This document shows, in pieces, positions 11,558 to 23,572 of a stretch of DNA of 64,000 bases. Position 1 is the stretch's first letter; every line of letters begins with the position of its first letter. The stretch covers positions 3,720,001 through 3,784,000 of the forward strand of contig NC_135779.1 of NCBI RefSeq assembly GCF_028453695.1. Reading direction: 5' to 3'. This stretch comes from Augochlora pura (Eukaryota; Arthropoda; Insecta; Hymenoptera; Halictidae). The notes under the pieces are model-generated. The model did no database searches and was not told the DNA's origin. It worked only from the letters and a program-made list of their open reading frames with translations. Made by a program: the position numbers and the translations under genes.

Positions 11558-11815
11558 CTGGCGTACTCGTCGAAGCGATAGTGGCAGTGGTGTAGGGCGG
11601 TTGGCCTATCTGAGCATGGCCGGCCAAGTGGCGGCCGTATCCATTCTGCACCCCTAGACCGTGCTGTTGGGGATGCTGGGATAGAATACCGTGCAACAGA
11701 CGAGTCCCCGTGGTGGTCGTCGTCGTGCCGGTCGATCCTGGCTCCGCTTTAACGCTCGCCAGACCAAGTTGCTCCTTCTCGCTAGCATCGTGTGGCTGGA
11801 CTTCCCTGGTGTCCA
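11558..11815 (-). CDS. Eip74EF: E74 (Eip74EF), second coding exon, shared linker
   Basis: This 258-nt exon (86 codons) lies between an acceptor preceded by a T-rich tract (TTCCAG|TGGAC) and a donor CAG|GTCAGT, with phase 1 on both sides. The joined frame reads LDTREVQPHDASEKEQ and continues through ASVKAEPGS, a Thr run, LLHGILSQHPQQ, and a Gly/His/Gln-rich part, ending PPYTTATIASTSTP. LLHGILS and YTTAT correspond, by memory of the family, to LLHNLLS and YTTAT in the central region shared by fly E74A and E74B. VKAE is a perfect consensus for SUMO attachment (hydrophobic-K-x-E), which is common in repressive transcription factors. The segment is otherwise low in order-promoting residues and probably disordered. 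Because the length is a multiple of three, skipping it would keep the frame. No stop or frameshift is seen. The 5' partner is the exon at 39911-40232 or an off-window E74A exon. Confidence 0.87.
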
Positions 11816-13048
11816 CTGGAATCACATGGAAAAAAAAAACACAGCGTGACGTTAGAGACCTCGTTGTCGTCTTCGTTCTCGCGGCCGGACGGATAATAAA
11901 ACAGCTGTAACACTTAAAGTGTTACAACGCCGTCCGGAGTCTTACACGGTTATTTACATAACAGAAGGATTACATCTACACCGCCGGGGGATCGGGGAAC
12001 CCGGCGATTTCGCTTTCCAGCCGACTGCTCCGATCGACTTGGCGATCCATTCTTTCGCCTCGAGAGAGTTGGCGCAACCCTATCGTAAACATTCGGCGCG
12101 CGCGCGCTCGCTTTCATTCATGCTGTACGCGATTGTTTATAGAAAAGGAGGATTACGTTCCTCTCGCGGACTTCGATCGCAGCCGGTTCCGTGCGAGAAC
12201 TCTCCCGCTAATGCTACCATTAATCTCTCTGCTCGGTCTCGGATCAATCCCGAGGAGTTCCCGCTCGATCATGCGGTCGTATGATACATAGTTTCGTTTA
12301 ATGAAGCCTTTAGGGGTTCCTCGAACGATTTTCCCAGCGTCTCGCAAGCTTATTTGTATAATTTGTCTTCGCGATAGAAATAAGCTTGCGAACGCGCTTA
12401 TGCTTACTGTTAGACAGCATAAGTATATAGTTTAAAAAGCAGTGAAAATATTAAATAGAAACTAAGAGCGCGATGTTCCGATGCGGACTTGTTAAAATTA
12501 TGAAAGGAGGAGAAAACTTGCGCTTGGCGCCCGTGCATTGCAACCGATGCAGACATTTTTACGTTGCACAAAGATTCGCGGTCTGCATATTGCACACTTA
12601 CCTTTCATAACGTATAAGTTAATGGCAATAGAATTTATCAGGAGAGTACCTGATTTTCCATCCCGGCGGAATAGTTGCGAGGACTAGATACGTGTGGAGA
12701 CTGGGAAAACTAGGGACCGAGCAACGCGATATTCCAGGATTTCCGAGGGTCGACAGGGATCTTCTCGGTCGAAGGGAAGAAATCGAGCGGTTCGATCGAC
12801 GCCCGGTTCTGCTTCCTAACGGTAGCAAGAAGGCCGAGGAAGTGCGACGGGGAAAAAAAAAGAGAGGCATGGGAGGTGTTCTCGAGGGGTATAGCGCGGC
12901 GCTGCGGAGAGGAAGTGAAAGCCGGTGTCTCTCCTTGACCCACTGCAACGTTTCTACCTTCCTTTCAGGCAGCGCCAACCTCGCGGCTTCATTAAGCAAT
13001 TTCTCGCTGCGACGGGAGGGAAAAATCGCCTCTCGGCCCGCCGCGGCC

Positions 13049-13078
13049 CGCCTCGCCTCGCCTCGCCTCGCCTCGCCT
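13049..13078. repeat. (GCCTC)n pentamer array
   Basis: About five GCCTC units. The same pentamer array recurs at 26819-26862. Confidence 0.8.
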
Positions 13079-13961
13079 AACCACGGCGTGGAAAATCGAC
13101 TCGCGCCGATGACGCCGCCGTTGCCTGCCTGCCTGCCTGCCGTAGCGAACGCGGAGAAGACCCCTCGGGCCCCGCTTTCTTTGCTTCCCGCCAGCCTCTC
13201 TCGGCCGTGGTCCTGGATCGTCATTGTCGCTCGTTTCTCCTCGTCGTTGGCCCGTTGAAAAGTGTGTCGACCGCTTTTTTTTCTCCCCCAGGCCGCGCGC
13301 GCCGCCGTTTACTTTTCGGCGCCCACACGGTTTTAAACGATCGGGCTTCGCAAACCGTTGCGCAATCGGATGAGGTCTGCGAGATCTCTGTGTGTCTGTG
13401 TGTGTGTGTGTGTTGCGCGCTCCAGACGAGTCTGGCCGGGTTCTGTCTCTCCGTGAGAAAGTCCGCCGATGACGAAACCGTGCCACCGGGGGCCCCCCTT
13501 CGCAGAAACAACGAGCCGCTCGATTTCCTTATTTCGAGAGCGCCCACCTCTATATCCGTCCGTCGAATCGCCGTCGAATCGCCGTCGCCGCCCGGCTTTC
13601 GCGGTCGATGCCGACAGACCGACGCGCGTTGGGAAACGAACGCGCCGCGGCCCCCGCGAGCCGCACGCGAAATCGGGGAGGGCCCCGGTCCCGAATCCGT
13701 TTAGTCGCGGACCTTTGAACTTTCCAGGCTCCTTTTTTTCTTCCAACATAGGCGATTCCCTGTTTCCTTCTTAAGTGACGCGATTCGGTCTCTTCGTGGA
13801 GCTTCGAACGTCTCGCCGATTTCGCGCGTAAATCATCGCGTGCGAAATCTCATATATTACACCACTTCTTCTTCCTTTCTTATTTATATCTTCATTTATT
13901 CGTATCGTTATTATATATCCTCTTAGATGTTACTTTTTATTTTACACTGTGTAGCAAAGGG

Positions 13962-13981
13962 TCTCTCTCTCTCTCTCTCTC
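13962..13981. repeat. (TC)10 microsatellite
   Basis: Uninterrupted TC run in intron 1. Confidence 0.85.
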
Positions 13982-14729
13982 GTCGCCATCGATCAGCTAT
14001 TACCAAGGCGCTTGATTTTTTTCAAAGCGATCGCGGTAAAGGAAATGCGTCCGATCTAGTACAAGATCGCGATCGCGATCGATCCACGGCCGGCATAGGA
14101 GGACGTCGACGAGGACAAGCCCGCAAGAAGCGTCCGGGTCAAAATTCAAGGCGAGTCGTCGGTTTCTCAGGGAAGTCGATCGTCGTCGCAAAGAACAGGC
14201 AACGGGCGGAGGAAGAGGGCCGCGGCCGGCAGAGAGCGGATCGTTGTCACGGTCGACGAGGAACGATCCTCGGATCGATATCTCGGACGTATCGACGTCA
14301 GCGGCGCGCGCGATCCGTGAATCGAATCGCTAATTGGGCCTCGGTCTGCCGGCTAAACAAGTTTCGGTTTCTTGCGCCGATCGAAAAGAACGCGTCCGAC
14401 CGACGGACGAAGAAACGGCGGTGCGTCGTCGCGCGGCGGGAACAAAGGGAAAAACCGCGGGGACGCGTAAAAAAGTCGGGAATAACGAGCGGGGCTGGCC
14501 GCTGGGAGCGTCACGGGACGGCTCCAGAGTTTTCTGGAATTTTCTGGAATGTCTAGCGATATCCGGTGGAACCGCGACTCGAGTGCAGCTTTCTTCTTGC
14601 ACCCCTCCCCCCCCCCCCCTCCCCCTCGAAAACGCTCGCCGCAATCGGATAGACCGTGGCCAGCTTTTTCCGCGATCGTTGAACCGTCGGACGAGCCGCT
14701 CCTGTTTTTCTTTTGTTTCCAAAGCTTGC

Positions 14730-14732
<3 letters not shown>

Positions 14733-14769
<37 letters not shown>

Positions 14770-14770
14770 T
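14733..14770. repeat. (CT)n microsatellite
   Basis: CT run followed by CTTT. Another lies at 14968-14995. Confidence 0.85.
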
Positions 14771-14963
14771 TCTAAAGTTTTTCCGGAACACGTGACCGGG
14801 ACGTTCTATCCTCCGGAGCGGAAGCGGCGCGGCGTTCTCGGAAGCCGCGATGCTATCACGTCCGAAGCCACGAGTTTAAGGATCCGCCCCGTTGACCTCC
14901 GTTAACCCCGAACTACACCACCCCTAACGAGCCGCCTCGGGGGTGCAATCGTTCCCTTTTCTA

Positions 14964-14967
<4 letters not shown>

Positions 14968-14995
<28 letters not shown>
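14968..14995. repeat. (CT)14 microsatellite
   Basis: Uninterrupted CT run in intron 1. Confidence 0.85.
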
Positions 14996-14998
<3 letters not shown>

Positions 14999-15667
14999 TC
15001 CGAACACCGTCGCTGAATTATTCCTGCGAGCTCCTCCGCTCGTTTCCGAGAATCACGATCGCAAATGATCGGCTTGTTGCCCGGCGGTAACGACGGTGCA
15101 CGCGTATATGCACGCTTGTTTCTCCTTCGACGATGACCGGCGCGACGGGGTGTCGTCACGCTCCCGACGGCGACCCTATCGATTCCGAACCTGCTACTTT
15201 TGCCGGACCGCCGGTCGACAGGCAGGCCGCGACTTCGGGCCGAGGAACCTTCGCGCGAGGAAAATGCTTTCGTGCGTCGAGCCGCTTGTCGAACCTCGTT
15301 GCGTTCGTCGCACGCGCGACTTTACGATCGATACCACTTGACGAAGAGAGGGAGAGAGACCGAATAAACGTGTTTCTATCGCGACACGTTGCCAATTTCC
15401 TCGACGGTTCTCCCGCATTTTGTAGTGCACGAGAGACTAAGAGGCCCGCGATCTTTTTATATTGTCGGTAATTCGGGTTAGCATTGCACCTACCGAACGG
15501 TAAAATTGACAAGCGCATTGCCTGCAACTATAAAAATTTATTTAGACTCGGTACAGTTTTTGTTATAGTAACAGTTCGAAGAATATAATTTGCATTATAT
15601 TATTTCTACGATAAAGACTCGATTGTTCTAATCGTTTTAAAATAAGCAGTCCGTGGTAGGTTTACTG

Positions 15668-15798
15668 TTAACGGGGTGAAAACTACCCCCGAGAGACACG
15701 CATTAGAATTCATGAGAATCCCATATTTCCATGTTCCATAATTTGAAATTCCAATCGTTCGAACGCTAAATTATCGGGGGTGGATTTCACCCCTTTAA
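15668..15798. mobile_element. TTAA-flanked miniature inverted-repeat element (131 bp)
   Basis: The left arm GGGGTGAAAACTACCCCCGA (15673-15692) and the right arm TCGGGGGTGGATTTCACCCC (15774-15793) are inverted copies matching at 17 of 20 positions. TTAA stands outside each arm (15668-15671 and 15795-15798), as expected for the target duplication of piggyBac-type transposons. The interior is AT-rich, non-coding and about 80 bp. It is non-autonomous; the family assignment rests only on the TTAA and the arms. Confidence 0.7.
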
Positions 15799-16252
15799 AC
15801 CGCGTTACCGTTGATATAGAAAAATATATTTCTTATACGAAAAAAATGGAAGGTGGACCTTTAGTTAGCGGGTCCTTGCTTGTCGAATAGAATCGCAGGG
15901 GTTACCTGTCGCCCTCGGATAAATTCCGAAGCCGAGAACCAGCTCTCGGAGCCAGAAAATCTCGGGTCGAGATATTAGGACTCGGCTGTCGCGACGCCGC
16001 GGCGCGGCGCGGCGCGTTAATTAGTCAACGATCGCCGAGAAAAATCGCGCGCCGTAGAGAAATACGACGACAAACCCGCCGTGCCGGCAGAGCCTCGAAC
16101 GGCACGAAGGGTTAATCGCGCGGTTCCCTTCGAGCGTGGCCGATCGTTTCGCGGTGGCCAGGATCGCTTTCACGATCTTCGGGCATCTTAATTGAGAAAG
16201 CCAGCGGGGCTACGCCGGCTCGTTAGCGGCGGATCGAGTCCCCCGAGAGGTT

Positions 16253-16271
16253 CGACCTTGCTTGACCTTGA
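16253..16271 (-). promoter_or_regulatory. Nuclear-receptor DR4 with FTZ-F1-type half-site
   Basis: The minus strand reads AGGTCA, four bases, AGGTCG, a direct repeat with spacing 4. The first half-site lies in TCAAGGTCA, a perfect match to the FTZ-F1/monomer nuclear-receptor consensus. It lies in intron 1 of E74, about 4.4 kb downstream in plus coordinates from exon 2. Occupancy is unknown. Confidence 0.3.
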
Positions 16272-16698
16272 CTCGCCCTCCCGCGCGACTGGGAAGGGTG
16301 GGTGTCTAGCCGCATCGACCGAACATCCCCGCCAAAGCCGCGCCGTCACTTTCGAGACCGGAGGAATTTTCACCTTTCCGTGACCGATAGCCGTGCGAGC
16401 CGACTTCCGGCGCGATCGTTCGAATAATTAGCGAGTCTTCGTGCCAGGGGCGGCCGATGCCGAGCGAAAACGACGGGTCACCGATGTGCAGACCACGCGA
16501 ATATTTCGTAATTTATAATTTTGGCAATTTTACTGTTATATTATTTTTAGGAGACGTCGATGGTTTATTAGTTTCAATCACGTTGACAGCTATCCTAAAG
16601 TTAACCCTCTCTAGGCCTGTGAATACATTCAGGTCACGTGCTAATTCTATCGACATTTTACCAAATAATTTTAGTTTTGACAAGATGACGTATAAGCC

Positions 16699-16715
16699 TT
16701 AACCCTTTGCGGTTA
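16699..16715 (+). mobile_element. Possible single end of the TTAACCCTTTGC family
   Basis: TTAACCCTTTGCGG matches the terminal sequence of the elements at 20914 and 55457, but no partner end was found within about 400 bp. It may be a truncated relic or chance. Confidence 0.3.
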
Positions 16716-19700
16716 TATTAAATTTATACATAGGTGTTGTTATTTTCCATTGAACGAACAGTAATGCATAATATGCAAGATTAAGAAGGAAACCAAAACT
16801 GACGAATTCTTAATTCTTTATAATACAATAATATGTTTTAATTTTATATAAAAATGAAGAAAGTAAAAGGCACGAGTTTTGGTGGCTGAGAGTATACATA
16901 CGATCACGAGGGACTGATTGTATAAGCTATACTGATGACATCTGCAGATGAATATTCAAAAAAAAAGAATCAGCATATAGAGATTTAATATATCATGTCT
17001 AACCGGAAGTGTCTTCCTCTGTGATGTATCTCAGGCGTAAAAATTTAATCCTCATCGAAAATAATATATGCACTTCGGTATACTTTTTTTCGAGATTATT
17101 ATTAATTCCGAAAAGATTAACAAAAATCAAGCTATTTCCAGCAAACCTCCGGATTGCGGAAGCTATTTTAAAATTCGTCTGTCATCTAGGGTCCCGGCGC
17201 TTCAGCCGTCGCCACTGCACAGATTGGCTCCCTGTCCCAGGGATCACAGCTATAAATCCCTGTTGCATCACGCTTAATTACTTGTTTGTTGCTTCTGATC
17301 AATTTCGAGCTGATTTAAAATTTAGATTTATTCAATTAAAAATGTCCGAAATACTGGTCTTTGGAACTCCAAGGTCCTGTCCCATCCGTTTCCACTCGTC
17401 AAAACGACGGCGTCAAACGACTCGTAAAACGACTCCTTCGGCTAAACTCGAACACGATAAACATTTTAAAGACTTAGAGATTTCATTATTTCATCGATCT
17501 ATTCGTCGAATTCAACGGGGAAATTTTTTGTTACGTAAAGACAAAGGAGCGGAAATTATCGAAAGAAAAAGTGGCGAGTAACGATACTAAGGACAAATTC
17601 GTGCCACCCTACACATATCGCAGGCGCTCTCGAAAGGGTCCGCCATAAATGGCGAATTCAGTTTCGTTGAATAGAACACGCAGGTGCGGGCATACGCTCG
17701 AAAGGAGTACATATTCCGGACAGATCGTGTATAGAGTGTCTCGAAAGCGGCGTCATCTGTTATCTGGGTCCGTTCGAGAGAGAAAAACGAGGACCGCGGG
17801 GCGACCGTTGCACCGCAACAATGCGAGCGCCGCGCGGCTGCATTCCGTGGAAACGGTGGCGCCGATCGCGCAATTCGCTCGCAATTCGCTCGCGATTCCG
17901 TCGGGCGTCCACGTACACGCGCGTGGCCAGTACGTAAGGTCAGCGTTTGTGCCCGGGCCACGCAACTTTCTCGGACAGCTCGCGCGCGCGCGCGCGCGCG
18001 CACGCGGCGCGGACGGCGCGCACACACCTTTCGGCCTGAGCGGCCGTTGCGTAACGGTAACGACTCTCTCTTTCTATGTGACATCACGCGCTGCTTCGAT
18101 GTGTGGTATGTGTGCCGGACGAAAGTAACGCCGCGCGGCCGGATTTCGTGAATCGATCCCTCGACCGTTCACCCGATCCTCCTCCTTTGTTCACCGAACA
18201 CACATCCTCGCGAATATTTCGTCTTCTCCGAGATTCAAATCCTGCAACGTTTCGCTGGAAATGCAGCTGCCGGTTGTTCCCGTAAAAATAGAAAAGCAAA
18301 ATAGCCGGATCGATGGAAACTGTAATTGGTCGAAGCGCGGCGGCGATAATAATTCTTTTCGTTTCTCAAAGGAGGAACACAGTTTCGCTGTTTACTTAAC
18401 CGGTTCGCTCGGCCGCAAAGGGCGTGTCCGCCCGCAAAAAGAAAGAATTTAATCGATGCTACCGACCAATTGCAATGTCCGACCGTGCCACGGGTCACGA
18501 GGCCTCGTAGTTTCTAATTCGAAGCCGGGACACGCCGAGCGTGAAAATCTACAGGTTGTAACGTCCCAAGCGATAACAGCACTCCGAGGTAGAACGCGAT
18601 AACGAGGAATCCTACGGCCCGGTGAAATGGAACCGAGAAACATCCTCGCGACTCGAGTATCGCGAACGGCAGCCAACGCGCGCTACCACCGCCCCCTCCG
18701 ATTTCATCAGCTGTCTCTCCCGCGTCCGATCCAAGCGAAACAATCCTTGACACAGAGACATCGATCTCTAGCCAAAGCAACTACGCCCGCAGCCATGCGT
18801 TTCCGATCCACGCGTCGTCTCCACGTCACTCGCAGCTAGATAAGATAGACAATTCGATGCTAGTTCGATACACGCCGTTATCGAAACAGCGAGAAACCAT
18901 TTGCGCGTCTATTGCTCTTGGTCAACGAAATGTTCTTCCCTCCTCGGAACAAGATTTTTTAACACTGACCGAAATGTTGTTGCTCAGCACCAGCCGAGTT
19001 CGCCTGTCATTGGTCGGTGTTTTTCGTTAATAACTCGTCAACGATGCCTCGGAGACAATTTTCATGAAGGAAAAAGTTACTCCAAATGATTATTTGAAAT
19101 TACTATATAATTCAGATATCATCTTGCGAGATAACTAAAATTAGTTGTCAAAATGTCGATATATTATCACGTGATCCCGTCTTATGTTCCGTTGGAAGTA
19201 GCAGAAGTCACCGAAATAGTTTACTCCGTTCAAGCAACGATTCGCGATGACTTTATGCTATTTATGCAATTCTGCTGAGCGTACAGCGTTGACGGAATTC
19301 CTGCACAAGAATAGACTTTCTTCTACTAGTCGAACGTGATCCAACTGCTTGCAAAAGGGGTCAGGTTTCGGGAGAGTCCGCGCCGCCGTTCAATGTCCCG
19401 TAGGCACAAACCGCGCTATCTATAGCGTTTGTACGAGAGAGCCGTGTACGATTAATGCAAAAACAAAGAGAACGAGGAAGCGCGTTCACGTAACCCGCGC
19501 GCTTTCTCGATCGAAGATCGAACATTTCACGCGACCCGGACCAACGAGAGGCCGTCGACTGCGAGCGGCGGAGGCGGATCGATGCCGGCCGAAGCAAATT
19601 GCCGGCAATTAAGCGTCTCCCGTTCGTCTCTGAATGTTTAACATCCTAGACGATCGTGTTTAATTCATGAGCGCCAGGTGAGCGCCGCGCGCTCCCCGGG

Positions 19701-20591
19701 AACGGACTCGTCCCGCGATTCCAATTCGAACCCGCACCCTACCTCCCCGCCCGCGATGGAAAACGCCGCCGTCCCGCGGACACGCGATCGTCGACTTTGA
19801 AACTCCCACGCGGAACACCGTCGCCTCCGTCGCGGCGAGGAAATCGACCCGCGATTACCCGGGAACCAATTTTGAATCACAGCGAATTCGACGCGCTCAA
19901 TTTCGTATATTTTCGTCCCTCAAGAAATGGGGGGACGAAAATGATCGCGGGAGCGTTCGATTGTTAATTAGAAGCGGCGTTTCAGCGATTTCGAGGCGGT
20001 GCGGGTCGCGCGGAATCCGCACGAGCGGCATTCGAGAGGCGACGGGAATTTTCGGTGAATTTCCCCGCGACTGCCTGGGGGGAATTAATTCCGCGTAAGT
20101 TGATTACGACGATTCAAAGGCGACCTTAATTACGCAACGATCGACGAGCGTTCGATCCGCCGCGCTAATTAGCCCGGTTAATGCATCGTCGCCGGGGCAA
20201 ACACAGGCCCCGTCGGGACCCGTTCGACTACAAAGTCCGTTGCGCCGCGGAATCGGCGGAGCCGGAAATTTCGATACCGGAAGCGACGCGCGGCGACGGC
20301 GCTCGCGAACGCGCACCGAAACGAAACTCCCCGGCTGGCTCCGGCTTTCCGTGTTCGAACCGTCTGCGTGGCTGCGCGCGTTCCCGATGTACGTGTGGAT
20401 GTGCGCGACCCACTTCCTCCGTCGAAACCGAGAGTGCTTCTGCTGGTTCTCCGGTGCTCGTTGGTGTGCGGGGCGTCGGTGTGACGTGTGCGTGCCACAC
20501 TATGCCGCGACACGCCACGCCGCAGAGTGGGTGTTTTCATGTAAAGAGCCCGGCCGTTATCGTGCGGAGAAACGATCGAGAGCGGCTCGTC

Positions 20592-20610
20592 TTTCTCTCT
20601 CTCTCTCTCT
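20592..20610. repeat. (TC)n microsatellite
   Basis: Short TC run at the edge of an AT-rich block. Confidence 0.8.
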
Positions 20611-20913
20611 TTAGACCAAACAGGAAGCGTTCGATTCCATGCGGAAGTCACGTCCCCTTCCTCTTTCATCCGTCGCTTCTTTTTCGGCGAACACAATACG
20701 CTCGCCGACTCCGAACAACCTACCAAATCATTTTCTTTTTGGTCCTCGTCACTTTATTTCTAACCTATACTTTGGTCCTTGTTAAAACACATCTATCGTG
20801 GGTAGGATAAAATATGAGCAGAGAAAAAAATAATCTATTGCTGACCTTACTATATAGAATTATAATAACGAATGTCCCGGTGCAAAGGGGGAGATGCAGT
20901 TTTCTAAGGCGAT

Positions 20914-21148
20914 TTAACCCCTTTGCCCTCTGAGGCACCACTAAAATTTGTCTATCAGATTCCAAAGTAATCTTCATAACAACGACGTTTGGACTTAAAA
21001 AATTGTTAAGAGCGAAACTGTTAATACGAATCACAAGAATCAATTTCGCATGCATAAAATGCATTTTATAATATAAAATGGAAATACCGTAAATCAGAGA
21101 AATTATTTTATATTTGCAGCTAAAATGGTGTCACGTGCAAAGGGCTAA
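20914..21148. mobile_element. Small TTAA-type element, copy 1 (235 bp)
   Basis: The left end reads TTAACCCCTTTGCCCTCTGA. The right end, reverse-complemented, reads TTAGCCCTTTGCACGTGAC. The shared CCCTTTGC ends bordered by TTAA/TTAG form terminal inverted repeats. The subterminal GGCACCACTAAAATTTG is also found in the copy at 55246-55457, showing an interspersed family. The interior is AT-rich and has no coding capacity. Confidence 0.6.
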
Positions 21149-21499
21149 GGTACATGTTAAAGTTTTGATTTGAATATTGCGAATAGGTTAGGGAGGCCCT
21201 CTAGGTGGTGGTATTAACTGCAAGGTGAGAGAAAGGAGTAGGTAATACAGAAAAAAGCTAGCATATGGCGCCCTGATCAATGATAATATAACGCTAATGA
21301 ATTATAGGAACACCTATCGAATCAACGGTCGCGTTCCCCGAAATCGATTCATTCGCGAAAACTTCGCGCGATTAGAAACAACTCGAGGAACTCGGTGGCT
21401 GGAAAACCGTTTTCCCTGGAACTTCGTCGATCGATCCGTCAAATTATTTTTCCCAACGATTCATCAGACTTTCCACGAACTTATTTCTGTTCTATAATC

Positions 21500-21725
21500 T
21501 CGTCTGAAGATTTGGAACGTGGTCCATTAAATATGAGACGCGGTTCGGCGTCTTTTGAAACCCCTCTATTATTAACATTGAAATATTAATCCAGCGCGGT
21601 TGTAACATCGTGTCAAGCCCCGCGATGATCTCGATCAAGATCCATCAACTATGAGCGCGATTCGGGTCTTTCAGAACTCTTTTATTATCTACGTTTAAAC
21701 ATTAACCTCTTGCACTATTGCATCG
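21500..21725. repeat. Diverged tandem duplication, period 118 bp
   Basis: The copy from about 21500 and the copy from about 21618 share blocks in the same order: TCCATTAAATATGAG versus TCCATCAACTATGAG, then a GCG-rich patch with GTCTTT, then CTATTATTAAC versus TTATTATCTAC, then AATATTAATCC versus AACATTAACCT. It is an old duplication, non-coding, in intron 1. Confidence 0.6.
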
Positions 21726-22736
21726 CGGCGAAGATTACGAACAAAATCTGCTGGTCGCAGTGCTCTCGTTCGCCCTATTTTAAACAGAGATCTTTGTTTG
21801 CGAAATTTTGCGAAAATATCGCGATCGATTCTCGAATAGAACTTCGCAGTGATTATTACGTAACAAGTACGACGAGAGATAATTTTATTATTTCAATCTA
21901 TTGTTTGCGTCTGCGAAATCAAATTTAATTCGTCTATTGCCATACTTGTTCGTCGATACCTTTCTACTTAGAATTTACTATTTTCCATATTTTTATATAT
22001 AAAATAGAGTATTTCATTTCTAAAAAACTGATTCTCAAATCTCCGAAATAGCTAAAATTATAAATAAAATAAAAGCCCTCCGTACCGTGCCCTTTCAAAT
22101 CACACAACCTTTTTATTAACAAATTTGTCGCTTGATACAATCATTGCGCCATAGAAATGTCAGCTAACGTAACGCGGAAGAAATCGGCGCGCGGTTAATC
22201 ACGATCGAGCCTGTCGAGTCGATTATTCCAGTTAAGCTTTGATAACGATTCTTGTAAAGTACCAGGTAAGACTCGAACAAACGTCTCCGGGAACGGTGAA
22301 AGCTGAGCGAATCGATTCCCGGAAGCTGGGACGACAAAGCTCGTTATCTCTGTGCCATTAGTGATCGAGGAAACGCGCGGCGAAACAGAATTTCACGCGG
22401 CGGCACTGGCCTTTCCACGTGGCTCCTCCGGGGTCCCGGAACGAATCGGTAGCAAACCAGGTGCGTGGGACTGGCGTCCGATCGTTTTGTAACTCGAGTT
22501 GCCAGGCTCGAAAGGCGCGTCGGGTTAGGGAAAAGTGGGTCAGAGAGGCAGGAGTATCGAAACGCGCGTATCGAAACGTCATCGGGTGTCCCATTCAGCT
22601 TCGGAAACTTGAGCAGCCACCCCGACGGTGGCAGCAGCCTTGAAACTACCGGCAAGGGCCGAGGGATTCGCGACCTACCTACGCACCCTTCCCTGCCCCT
22701 TGGTCTAGTCGGCGTTCTCGTCTTTACTGCTCCTCT

Positions 22737-22811
22737 CTCTCTTTATCCCTCTATCTCTCTTTTTCTCTCACCATCCTTCCTTCCATATTTCTCTCTCTCT
22801 CTCTCTCTCTT
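22737..22811. repeat. CT-rich tract
   Basis: About 75 bp of CT dinucleotides with T and A interruptions. Confidence 0.75.
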
Positions 22812-23537
22812 CCACCTTCTCTTCCTACCGTGCCGATCGTCTCTCACCGTGACATTTCTCGTTCCTCCTTCGAGAAAGAGGAAACGAGCGAGCGCGACCG
22901 TCCCTGACCTATTTCGCCAACTGGCTGAATGGCCGTCGTCGTCTCGACCATTGTCTCCGCGGAAGGGCCCCGGAGTGCTCGCGGATACGAACACGCACGC
23001 CCACTTCCCTTCGTACGGTGCCAGACAGAAACCGAAAGAAATCGAAACCGACACACCGCCACAGGCACCCGGCTGTTCCTGTTCGATCTAACGGCGATGT
23101 CGACCGAACGAAACGGCGATTTCGCGGAACTTTGACGGACCGTCGCCTCCTCTCGCTCGTCGCGAGGATCTCGAGGAAGAAGTTACCTGACAGGCAGGAC
23201 TGCCTTGGCCGTCTTGCGACGAACGGCGAACCTGATTTCGCAAGTCGCAGGAAATCGGCGCAGATCCCGATCTCGCGAAAACAAGCCACATCTTGGTTCT
23301 GTTCTCGGGAGATAGGCCGGTCCGATATCGAGAAATCCGTTCGACCGTCGTGAATTTCGTCACGTATTCTCGGTGTGACGCACACGGATTGATAGAGGAT
23401 GATCGCGCCGTGGAGATTCGGTTCCTGGAACGAGCGCGGACGACGAGGCGGCGGTTGTGCAACGAGACGGAGGAGACGCGGGACTGGTTTCTCACGGGGG
23501 TGGATACCCTCTTGCTCGTTAGCTGCGTCGGCAACGA

Positions 23538-23572
23538 GAGAAAGAGAAAGAGAAAGAGAGAGAGAGAGAGAG
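23538..23572. repeat. (GA)n microsatellite
   Basis: AAAGAG units followed by uninterrupted GA. Confidence 0.85.
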
